Part shown: piece after piece, positions 22,339-31,214 of the stretch
Layout: each line of letters opens with the position of its first letter
How positions within the stretch are numbered: position 1 is the stretch's first letter
NCBI GenBank assembly: GCA_025667525.1
Contig: CM046878.1
Span: forward strand, 393,270,974-393,334,973
Direction of reading: 5' to 3'
Origin: Glebionis coronaria
Taxonomy: Eukaryota > Streptophyta > Magnoliopsida > Asterales > Asteraceae
DNA length: 64,000 nt
Notes under the pieces: model-generated
What the model was told of the DNA's origin: nothing
Databases searched by the model: none
The model's input: only the letters and a program-made list of their open reading frames with translations
Made by a program: the position numbers and the translations under genes

Positions 22339-25337
22339 TGTAAAACCCGCATGCTTTTACCATGAATAGTACCCTTAAGATCGTACGTACTAGATTTAAA
22401 CTTTCCTAATATAGCATGATTACGACTACGTGTTAGGATTTTACGTATTACGTACGTGTTAGAACACGATAAGTATTTACTACGCACGAGCACGTAATAA
22501 TTATTTGACAATAATTAATTACGAACATACGATCATGAAATCATGAACGTAATTAAAGCACGAACTATTATTAATTACGTATATATATATTTATTACGAG
22601 CGTAATTAAATATATTAGGTCACGGTAATTATTTAACGAGAACACACAAAACGCGAACACAAATAAACACGAACAAACACGTAAAACACGAACACGAGAA
22701 CACACTTATTAATTAGACACGGAAAATGATCGGGTTACCCCTTGTGGGCCCCATTACCACGAAATTAGGAGGGAGGATGGGCTTAGCCCATCAAATTTTA
22801 CTAAAAGGGGTTTAAGGGATTTTCACTACTCATTTACAACTTACAGAAGATTTTTAGCAAAAACCTAAAAAACCTCCTCTCCTTCTCCTTTGTGCCGCCA
22901 CCTTAAGAACACCACAAGGAGTGGATTTTTGATCTTTGATCTTGAAGATTTGGTGATTGATCGTGTTTGTTCTTCGTTCTCTTGATCCACGAATTCGGTA
23001 AAACCTTTTTAAACCTTTTCTTTTAATTTAATCTTTTTATTAATTATGAACATGTGATTTTTTATAAAAACATAATAATTAATCATAGATCTAACATGTT
23101 TTGGTGATTAATTAAATCAAAGGGTTGTTTTTAAGGGGTGTTTGCTTTGGCCGCCGGCTTCACCGAACCCAAAAGGGGTCTCGGCTTGCCAAGCCGACCA
23201 CCACCAAGACCGTATGGTCTTGGTTGGTGCGTGTGGGTCCCACGGCAGCAGTAAAACATAGGGTACCCCGAGTTGGTTTGGGGTACGGTGTCGATTCATG
23301 TCCGGTTCATGTTTTCTAGCCTAGATCCGGTTCATGGTTTATGTTAGTTTTATTATGTTATGAACTTATGTTAAAATTAAATTAATAAAATGATGTAATT
23401 AATTTAATAACATGACTTAAGTTATTTAATTATTAATGATCATGAAATTATCTTAACCTAAGTATTTATATATTAAGACTTATAATTAATTAATTATTTT
23501 AAAACCATGGATATAATTAATTAATTAACATGACTTAGGTTATATTATTAATATATAATAATACATATTTTAACCTAAGTATTTAACTTATTTAATTAAA
23601 AACATGTTATACTTTAATTAAATATTATAACCTATAGTTTAATTAAATTACATGAAATAATTATTAAACTATACAATATACCATATGACTTAGAAATTAA
23701 TCATGAAAAACACTTAGGCTTATATACTTAGCTTATTTAACCAACTTATTTCTAATTATGGAAACTTTCTATTTTTAGAAACTTAATTAAATAAGGCAGC
23801 TAATCTATTTATGGAAACCAACTATTGTTAGAAACTTATTTATTTCAGGCAGCTAATCTATTTATGGAAACTTATTTAATTAAGGCAGCTAATCTATTTA
23901 TGGAAACTTTCTATTTTTAGTAACTTATCTTTTTTAAGCAGTAAATCTATTTTTGGAAACTTTCTATTTTTAGAAACTTTCTATTTTTGGAAACTTTCTA
24001 TTTTTGGAAACTTTCTATTTTTGGAAACTTTCTATTTTTGGAAACTTTCTCTTTTTGGAAACTTTCTATTTTTGGAAACTTTCTATATAAGGAAACCTGC
24101 TATTTTTGGAAAGTTACTTATTATTACACAGTAAGTATAATAACACATGATATACCAGAAATACTTAATCAGATTAAACAAAATATAAGATAAAACACAG
24201 TTTAAGGCTTTAAAACAGTAAAACATGGTAAGAACACATAAAATAAGCTAAGACATGACATAAAACCAGCTACGTATTTAGTAAGCAGATACTTATTCAT
24301 GTACGTATTTATGTAGCACTAGTGATTCGGAAGTAGGATTCCTCGCAGTTCATCTTCTTCGTTCACTGGACATAAGGTACGGATTCCCGTCCTTTCAGTA
24401 TGGACATTCTTTCCTTATTAGGATTCCCCGTATGCAGCCAACTGTTTTCCCGTAGTATAAGTTACGTGTTTGATTGCTTATGTTTAATTAAGATTACCTA
24501 TAGCCATATACATGCATGACCAGTTTCACCTAGTTATGGAGGTACCATAACCATAACATTAGAGGCACTGATGTTATGACTTCACCACGGCGGAGTGATT
24601 GCTCGTGGCGTCCCTTCAGCTTTTGGCCATTTATTTATATTTATCATGTGGGGCGTATGGGTGCATCCTAGTTACATGTTTTCAGTCAGGATTTCATGGT
24701 GAATGTGGTGTGTGCCTTGCATCCTTCACAAGGAGCTGATCCCTCCTACCCAAAGCCAGTATATTAAATTAGAGGCAGCCCCTCTAATTTGCATGATGAG
24801 GTCACCCCTCCAAGTATTCATGCACGGTGGATTTTCATGACCTATATTGGCTAATGGTAAAATATGTTAAACAGTTTTCATAAGATAAACATAAGGCTTT
24901 TCAAACTATAAAACCAGTTTTATGAACATGTTCCAGGTTTTCCAGGACTTATACATTTCCGCTGCTATTAAGTCTTTATTATGTTTTAGTCATTTATACT
25001 ATGTCTATATCCGTGCACTGAGCGTTTTGCTCAGCCGTTACTTTCCTTTCCATGTCCCAAAACGGCAGGTACTCAAGGACTGACTGGAGCATTTGGAGGA
25101 CACGCATAGGATGGGAGCTACCTTAGATTCCTTCTCCTCTTGCCTTCATATTTATGCTTGTCTAGTCTTCCTTTTTGTTCATTTACTTTATTTATGTTTT
25201 GGGCTTATGTTTGGGCACCGATGTTTGATTCCGGTTATCCCTATGGTCATGTAATGTTTTAGACATTTATCCTTGTATGCTTTGATGACATGCCATAATT
25301 TCGCGTGACATTCCATTTATCAAAATGGGGTGTTACA
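22339..25337 (+). repeat. Tekay-like 3' LTR (2999 bp)
   Basis: The partner of 15318-18194. It is longer by 122 bp, mostly from an A/T-rich stretch after ttcggtaaaa near 23001-23120 and one extra minisatellite unit. Confidence 0.93.
23946..24088 (+). repeat. 17-bp minisatellite, right LTR copy (about 8 units)
   Basis: The same CTATTTTTGGAAACTTT unit as at 16821-16945, with about one more copy. Confidence 0.85.
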
Positions 25338-25342
25338 TTCTT
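25338..25342. repeat. Target-site duplication ttctt, right copy (Tekay-like)
   Basis: The partner of 15313-15317. Beyond it the Sirevirus A 3' region resumes. Confidence 0.9.
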
Positions 25343-25416
25343 TATGAATTGAACATGTGTAAACTGAAAAGCAAAAGTGGTTTGTTTCTGAATTGATTCA
25401 AACTAGTTTCAGGTTT

Positions 25417-25600
25417 CTACGCAATATCTTTATGGTCTTGCCAGAACATTCAGAGTGATATTCATTAATATTCACAGTGACGAATGGAAATCCTTCTAGC
25501 GTCAACATCAAATGGCGCTACGGTAGGTGACTTGTGAGATTCTTTATGGATCAAGCTTGTGTCAATTGGAAAGCAACAATGGTAAGATTCTGTATGAATC
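25417..25600 (+). repeat. Second copy of a 170-180 bp unit in the Sirevirus A 3' region
   Basis: This segment repeats, with clear drift, the one at 15192-15317 continued at 25343-25380. Shared words are cagagtgata, tggaaatccttc, acatcaaat and agattctt. Sirevirus C has two comparable units at about 31860-32000 and 32030-32230 on the other strand. Confidence 0.7.
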
Positions 25601-25629
25601 AAACTTGTTTCAAGAATTTGAATTGACGA

Positions 25630-25850
25630 CTTTAATCAAGCGGATATTTATCCAATTGATTCACTCTTTATGTTCGCAGTCTTGCTTTGAGACGGTCGAG
25701 TAAAGAGAACGGCTAGTACAGCCGCGAAACCCTGTCAAGGAGGTTCTTAATTTAATCTACCTAATCACAGGTACGATATTTAATATCGTGTAACAGTCTT
25801 CACCGATCGGAGGTAAAACGCTACCGATTTAGGACGAATGTCAAAGCCAT
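25630..25850 (+). other. Conserved hairpin-rich block in the Sirevirus A 3' region
   Basis: Strongly conserved with the reverse strand of Sirevirus C 31605-31800 although flanks differ. Visible stems are GGAT-N5-ATCC near 25643, CGGCT-agtac-AGCCG at 25710-25724 and ACGATATT-t-AATATCGT near 25773-25789. The second stem shows a compensatory change in C. An RNA role is inferred. Confidence 0.65.
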
Positions 25851-26237
25851 TCAGTCCGTGTCTATGTTTTGTCTCAAGAAGGTGACGTTATGATGTACTC
25901 AGCAAAGTCGAAGATTCAAAAACCACATACTCATTCCCAAGGACATATTCAACCATCAAGAAAGCAAAAGACTTCCGCAACTCTGATGATCAAAGCAAGC
26001 TTTCAAGATGATGAAAAGTATGAGCGTGTGGATGAAGACATAAGTTCGCAAGATGGCAAAGACAAATCAAGAATGATTTGAAGATCTCAAGTTTAAAGAC
26101 AAAGTCGAAAGACAACAAGAAAGGCTCAAAGATCACAGCATGAAGGAACAAGACTACTGTTACACGTTCAAGACTGATTTATGATGAGATTCGTAATCTC
26201 CATTGATCTCCAAATATCAAAGGGGTATGAACTCATA

Positions 26238-26248
26238 TTGGGGGAGAT
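26238..26248 (+). other. Polypurine tract of Sirevirus A
   Basis: TTGGGGGAGAT lies directly before the TGTTAG start of the 3' LTR. Confidence 0.8.
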
Positions 26249-26719
26249 TGTTAGCCTCAAAATATTGAGTCAAACAAGAATGCTCGGTCATAGTTTATTA
26301 TTGTAACATTTATTAGAACGTTATAATAGTTAGTTTGTTAGTCGTGGTTTACGGTCTTGGATTTAAAATACTTATAGTCCAAAAGACAAGCCCGACCCAA
26401 TATATAGCCCATTAGAGCCCGCATGTGGGTGGACTATATATACTACCCTCCTAGCATGTTAGGAGGGTTGGTTGTTCACTTTATTCACTTTTTCTCAATC
26501 TAATATTCACCTAGTTTCTCCACCTTCTCTCTACTTTCTCTCTCTACTTTCTCTCTCTAGAATCCATCTATTTTCTTCTTTATTTCTATAGTTAATCATC
26601 TTATTTAAGGGACAACAATCATGTATCCTTGTTAGGCCCCTTGCTATTAATGACGTCATAGCAAGTTATGCAGCTAGTAGACTCTGAGACTGATAAGACA
26701 CAATCATGTACACCTAACA
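26249..26719 (+). repeat. Sirevirus A 3' LTR (right end uncertain)
   Basis: It starts TGTTAGCC after the PPT and contains a TATA box. I place the end at 26719 because CTAACA mirrors the TGTTAG start. An alternative end is 26616 (ACAACA), since the sister LTRs are 310-345 bp. The 5' partner is outside the window. Confidence 0.65.
26435..26467 (+). promoter_or_regulatory. TATA box with adjacent inverted repeat, Sirevirus A LTR
   Basis: TATATATA at 26435-26442, then three nucleotides, then CCCTCCTA (26446-26453) and TAGGAGGG (26460-26467) with loop gcatgt. The stem extends to 9 bp with the outer A-T pair. Confidence 0.7.
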
Positions 26720-26929
26720 ATTAGTCAGCCTCACCTGGCCGTCCTTATGGTAGTAGCGGTACACCGCACGCAATGAGCTTCTCGAACATATAAGGACCAT
26801 TTATGAGTTTACATTAACTCATTATACGAATTTGTGCTATAAACATTAAACATACTTATCATAACAAAAAATGGGAAGTGTTTATTACAAACAATAGCGA
26901 ACATTCGCACATAACAGAAAACAAAAAAT
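26720..26929. other. Short spacer, nothing recognised
   Basis: Between the Sirevirus A LTR and the end of the antisense gene remnant. It probably belongs to the older element into which Sirevirus A inserted. Confidence 0.5.
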
Positions 26930-29684
26930 TTACAAGTCAGACAAGTTGTTGGAGAGCAAATTGGTCTCAGACGAGGACCTCTTCAATTTCAGCAGCAGGG
27001 GGCAATAAGCCGTGGTGCGGTGTTCTCTCATGCCCTTCTCCATTAGGTCCACCACGCGTGAGTCCCTTTCTAGCAGCAGTAAAGGCAGCACAGGGATGGA
27101 GGAAGCAAGGTGGGCCGCACCAACAGAAGGTGCAGCCTCTATGTTCAACATAGCCTTCTTAGCAACAACGTTACTTTCATGTGCCGCGAGCACCTCAGAC
27201 AACGGTACTTCCTTCTCAACCCTATATGGGTCAAGTACGTCCCTGGGATGAGCAAATATGGGTACTGTTAGCTGCTCCGCAGAAGGTTTTAAGTGGAAAT
27301 ACGGTTGTGCTTCTGCGCCCTCTGCCTTGTGGCGCACCAAAGTAAGGCCCTCCATCACGATCTCAAGGGGCAGATAATGGTCCTTATCGCCAACACCAAA
27401 GGATGGCTACAGATAGACACTCATATCTTTTAGGGCTGCTATAAGCTTGGACTCGGCAGCTGGGTCATAAAAAGGCACCTTTTCTAACTCTTTCTTCAGT
27501 AAATCCGCCTTGTGCGCTTGCACCAAACCTTTCGAAGTACCCTCATTCACCGCGGCTATGACGGACTTGGAAAAGGTGGCTTGTAAAGTAGGGTCTTCCA
27601 AAGCACCCATAGCGGCTAAGCGCAAACCATAGCGCACTAGCCATCGCTTATCGACTACCTCCTTCATCAACCGCGGATATAGGTCTTCATCCAGCTCAAT
27701 GCTCAACCTCTTTAGTTGGATGTTGAGATCACCTACATCCTCTTTTACCCTTAAGCCCAGCGCATCTACGTCCGCTACAAACTTATTCTTTCCCTCCTCA
27801 AAGGTCCACATGGCAGCCTGATTGGAGGCCTTTAGCTGGTTGAGCTGGGCGCGCTCATATTTAAGAACGGAGGACAGCTTGTTCTTCTCTTATGTTAAGG
27901 AGTGGATGAGGGCATCATCTTGTCGTCTCTCTCGACCTCTTGGTCGATTTTTTCTTGCATTTCCCCAAGAGTGAGAGACTTCTCCTCAATGATTTGCCCG
28001 AGTCTCTCTTCAGTAGCCTGAACTTGGGTAGACAGCTCCAAAAATCTCTTCTTGATGCGCGACATCAATGTTACGTTCTGCGACGAATAATAGCATACCT
28101 CATCCGCTAGAACTACGTCGCTCATCCCCTCTAAAATCGCAGCTCGACCAGGGGGCACGATGTTGTCCAAGAATCTGGAGCAGTCCGAACGAACCGGTCA
28201 ACTCTGAAGACGCGGGCAATTCCCAATCAGGAGTAAAGACAGGATCTTGAGGGAACCCGCTTCCCCCCGCTGTTGAAGTCTTCTTTTGGGGGGAAGGCAT
28301 AGTATTCGCCTTCGCAAATGACTTCTCCTGGTCATCGTTGATACATGAAGGCAATAGTTAGATAGATATAAGGGGGTGTATGGATGATAACTATCATACA
28401 AGTAAAAAATGTGTTTACCTTAAGTTAATGGTGGCAGGGAGTACACGGAGGAGTCCTCGCAAGATTCTCCTCAAATTCTTCCTCGGTCGCGCGCACCTCT
28501 GTTCATGAGGGCCCGACCCCTATGCGAGCGGCTTTGCGCGACGATACTGGGGGGATCCTTTGCCTTTTCCCCAATGCAGAATTATCCTCTTCCTCAAATT
28601 CCTCCGCGGCCTTCTCAGCGTCCTGGGTAAGATTATCCGACGAAATCGAGGAGCTGAGAAAGGGCGGTGGCTGCTTTTGTGTTGGTGGTTGTTGTTGTTG
28701 TTGCACTGGTGGGGGTGGTGGCTGGTCTGCGCCAGTATCCTTTTGCTCTTGGGCGGCGGAAGCCGCTCTAAGTTCCAAATCCATGGTGTTTTTCTGCGCA
28801 CGCTCCTGGATCGACTCCTCATTCTCCATCTCAGGACGGGAATAAACTATCAGATCTTCAGGAAAGGCACCGCGAACGAGGTTGAGAATATCCATAGCTG
28901 CACAGAAAACAAACAAACAAACGGGAGAATATATTTTAGTTTTTTGGCACAAGATGGTACTTACAGAAAGCTACGATGAACGCGGGAAGAACCACTAACC
29001 CAGGCCACTCTAGGTGTGGAAGACGGGTATCCTATGCGCGCCATAGATGACTGCGCGACTTAGGCCAAGAGTGACCAACAAGGCCTCCAAATACGGTTGT
29101 ATGGGAATGCGGTTGTTGCTCAAGGTCTCCGCGTCCTTAGAGTTTTAGGAGTAACGGCCAGGTAAAGGGTCCTTCCTTACCATTCCAGGAGTTAAAAAGG
29201 GGAAGTGAAAAGGAAAGGCGGCGGCGTCAACCCAGAAGAGCCTATCATTCCAATCCATTAAGGAGTCTATTTTTCCATCGTAGCACTGCATCCCGCTCTT
29301 TCACTTAGCGAAGGACACCCAACCATTGGCTAGTTGCCGTTGGTAGAAGACGCGGAAAAGGTCTACGGTGGGCGCTATATCTAGTGTGCGGCAGTTAATT
29401 TTGAAATTTGAAACTTTGGCCGCTCATATACAATGCAATTGGGAGACGTGGGTCTCGTAATGCATCAACAGACCGACAAGAAATCGAGACATGGGTATAC
29501 GCTTGTTTGCGTAGTCAAAAAACCAGGTATACACTCTTATCTTTCCTACTGGAGCCTGGCTTATATTGTGTCGAGGGTTAGGAATTTCTAGGTGCAGATA
29601 ATTTGGTATATAATAGTCGGTCGTGAATTTATCTAGCTCCCCTATGGTCAGGATTGACGTGACATCGGATAACTGTCTCACCAT
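26930..29684 (-). pseudogene. Transposase_28-like ('putative gypsy-type transposon') protein gene, broken, with introns
   Basis: Read on the minus strand. The N-terminal part (29684-29424) has GELDKFTTDYYIP, VGKIRVYTWFFDYANKRIP and YETHVSQLHCI, which I recognise as the Transposase_28 (PF04195) family. It continues past TGA at 29426-29424 into AAKVSNFKINCRTLDIAPTV, then TGA at 29303-29301 and a further stop near 29149, before WNDRLFWVDAAAFP-like text. Downstream blocks encode a Pro/Gln-rich acidic stretch (28952-28503), a coiled-coil-like stretch (28170-27895 and 27811-27407) and a tail (27358-26930). Two likely introns are visible: 28974-28898 (GTAAGTACC...GTGCAG) and 28418-28328 (GTAAACAC...CCAG). 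Function of the family is unclear; such genes are often antisense passengers of Tat-type retroelements. Confidence 0.75.
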
Positions 29685-29799
29685 GGTGGCATATATAAAA
29701 TGGTCGTAAGGATTACCTTAGGAAAGATCTGGTAACGATGAAGTATTTTGAAGACGTTAATGGAAGTTTGAGAGGATAGAAGTGAATAAACATTCAAAA

Positions 29800-29815
29800 G
29801 GGGGGGGGGGGGGGG
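29800..29815 (+). repeat. 16-nt G homopolymer
   Basis: Sixteen consecutive G, preceded by aaaa. It is either a PPT expanded by slippage or a chance homopolymer; its length may be uncertain in assemblies. Confidence 0.8.
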
Positions 29816-30432
29816 CGTTAAGGGTATATATATACCTCCTAAGTTATTGTTCACGGCTTAGATATGTGCCACGTGTTACCCACTTGCTAGATCCAACGAT
29901 GGAAGATGAAGAGTAACTATGACATGGCAGGCGCTTTTCCCGGGTATCGAGGAGGTTAGGTAAAAGGGGGGATGAATGTCTTCTCGGCGGGAATGTTTGA
30001 ATTTTTTTTCTCGTGTGTGGACTATGCGTATATTGGTTTTTGAGCGCTTGGACGATTGTAGTCTAAGTAGCCGCGGTTAGAACCTGCGACCACTAGACTG
30101 GAGGGACATGATGACGTATAGCCCCTAGTCGGGTTGGATAGTCTGACTCACGGGTACTACCCGTATCCATCAAGAATGGATTGATGCTTATGCGATGTGC
30201 GCGCAGCCCAGGAGGCCCGGTAAGCCGCTGTCGCATGATGGTTAATTGCTTAACCAGGTCCTCGTCGCAGTGCGACATGATCAGACAGAATATAACCTAT
30301 ATTATGGTTATATTCGCCTAAGGGAAAGAGATATACACTTACCTTAGTTAGGCGATAAGGATCAAGCTATTTGGAGTCATTATTTGTTCCTTAGGCCGTA
30401 AGAACAGGGAGCCCAGCCTGGACTCTCCTGAG

Positions 30433-30456
30433 TATAAAAGGAACCCCCATGGTTCC
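30433..30456 (+). promoter_or_regulatory. TATA box with abutting inverted repeat, Tat-like LTR
   Basis: TATAAAAG at 30433-30440 overlaps by one base the inverted repeat GGAACC (30440-30445) and GGTTCC (30451-30456), loop cccat. A telo-box-like aaaccctaa follows about 30 nt later, as in many plant promoters. Confidence 0.6.
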
Positions 30457-30559
30457 ACAAAGGTATGATACACACAATACCCTAAACCCTAATACACTCA
30501 AATCGGTTACTTACTCTCACGCTGGAGTCTAATCGTGGGTCACAAACCCACGGTAAGCC

Positions 30560-30727
30560 TGTTGGAAATACGTTTTTAACGTATATTAGAAGTATCAGTC
30601 ACTCCAACAATATTATTAAACGTTGTAAGCCCGTAGTTAGAAAGTTACTATTTTATTTATCAACCTAGCCCATGGGCTTGTCCATGGGTTGGAAGGCCCA
30701 AGTCCACTAAATACTTGGGTAAAAAGC
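30560..30727 (+). repeat. Sirevirus B 5' LTR, left half
   Basis: It begins TGTTGGAAATACG, like the Sirevirus C LTR, and shares an end hairpin, ATACGTT-ttt-AACGTAT. It is cut after gtaaaaagc. With the right half the LTR is about 310 bp. Confidence 0.85.
30723..30727. repeat. Target-site duplication aaagc, left copy (Sirevirus C)
   Basis: Repeated at 39015-39019, right of the C element. Both lie in the Sirevirus B LTR. Confidence 0.92.
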
Positions 30728-31072
30728 TGAAGGTCTACGAGATTATTGGCCTATTCTACATGATGTATTTGATGGATTAAGATGGTTGATTAATTGATAG
30801 ATATAAAAGAGATGGAGGAAGGAGATGAGGGAGTAGAGAGAGAAAGGAGAGAAGGAAGAAAAGTAGAGAGAGAAAGTTAAGATGGAAAATGATTAAGTGT
30901 GTGAAATGAACAATCAACAACCCCTCCTAACATGCTAGGAGGGGATATATATATAGCCCACCCTACATGTGGGCTATATGGACTATACATTACTAAATGG
31001 ATCACGAGCCCACTACATAATTATCATTGGAGCGACCGATCCTTCATAAATACGTAAAACGTATTTCCAACA
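30728..31072 (-). repeat. Sirevirus C 3' LTR (345 bp)
   Basis: On the plus strand TGAAGGTCTACG to TTTCCAACA. It is the direct repeat of 38671-39014. It is purine-rich near 30800-30890. Confidence 0.95.
30921..30975 (-). promoter_or_regulatory. TATA box between two inverted repeats, Sirevirus C LTR
   Basis: On the minus strand TATATATATA (30955-30946). Downstream, one base away, is CCCCTCCTA (30921-30929) and TAGGAGGGG (30936-30944), loop acatgc. Upstream is AGCCCAC (30955-30961) and GTGGGCT (30969-30975). In the 5' LTR copy near 38864-38918 the downstream stem has one mismatch. Confidence 0.7.
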
Positions 31073-31214
31073 ATCTCCCCCTAAGGGAGGTCGCTCCAAG
31101 AAACAAAGTTCTAAATAGTCTATAACTCGTGATCTATGCTAACTAAGATGTGACCGAGACTTTATTGGGAAAAACTTATTTCCAACAATCTCCCCCTAAG
31201 GGAGGTCACATCTT
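31027..31214 (-). repeat. Two PPT/LTR-junction modules, each inside an 11-bp inverted repeat
   Basis: A 31-bp core (LTR start plus PPT) occurs at 31062-31092 and again, identical, at 31177-31207. The first is enclosed by TTGGAGCGACC (31027-31037) and GGTCGCTCCAA (31089-31099). The second is enclosed by AAGATGTGACC (31145-31155) and GGTCACATCTT (31204-31214). The arm sequences differ but each pair is perfectly complementary. The first core contains the functional PPT (31073-31086) and the LTR start. Confidence 0.85.

Larger units (their letters stand above)
15318..25337 (+). mobile_element. Tekay/Del-like gypsy element, non-autonomous, complete ends
   Basis: A 10,020-bp plus-strand element with LTRs at 15318-18194 and 22339-25337, both starting TGTAAAAC and ending GTTACA. 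The duplication is ttctt. The primer site TGGTATCAGAGCC (18199-18211) fits initiator tRNA-Met. The internal 4.1 kb ends with ggggacgaattattc and a G-rich PPT before TGTAA, the arrangement I know from Tekay/Del chromoviruses. Only shattered remains of gag, RT and integrase are left, yet the LTRs are very similar (roughly 1% substitutions by eye, plus one indel of about 120 bp). This suggests movement by proteins supplied in trans. Confidence 0.9.
25343..26248 (+). other. Sirevirus A 3' region, second part
   Basis: Non-coding; the 70-codon ORF at 25869-26081 has no recognisable content. It contains the second copy of a repeat unit (25417-25600), the conserved structured block (25630-25850) and the final PPT. 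Confidence 0.75.
1..26719 (+). mobile_element. Sirevirus A (Ty1/copia), 3' part, split by two insertions
   Basis: This plus-strand copia element enters from the left edge, so its 5' LTR, gag and most of integrase are outside. Its own pieces are 1-50, 11161-15317 and 25343-26719. The first junction is proven by the reading frame: GYA ends at 48 and the next codon is completed at 11161, giving GYAT-LSKGY once the insert and one gcaac are removed. The order integrase then RT then RNase H is Ty1/copia. The RNase H style (PVQHSRTKHID) and the long region after pol with several PPT-like motifs suggest Sirevirus. Coding is broken by one stop and two frameshifts. The right end near 26719 is less certain than the rest. 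Confidence 0.85.
29685..30559 (+). other. Probable 3' LTR portion of a Tat-type element
   Basis: No convincing ORF. A run of 16 G at 29800-29815, preceded by aaaa, could be a PPT for a plus-strand element. Downstream are a plus-strand TATA box and a telo-box-like aaaccctaa (30484-30492). The stretch is cut at 30560 by Sirevirus B. With an antisense gene upstream it fits the end of a Tat-type element, which is an inference. Confidence 0.45.

Noticed and set aside
22293..22511. ORF shared by both Tekay-like LTRs (also 15281-15490)
   Set aside because: It spans the LTR start with different ends in each copy; the shared part is only the repeated LTR.
23125..23319. ORFs in the Tekay-like LTR near 16000-16190 and 23117-23319
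   Set aside because: Short, on both strands, without known motifs, around a GC-rich hairpin (CGGCTT-gcc-AAGCCG); conserved only because the LTRs are copies.
30484..30492. Telomere-like aaaccctaa
   Set aside because: A single unit near a TATA box is a plant telo-box promoter motif, not a telomeric repeat.
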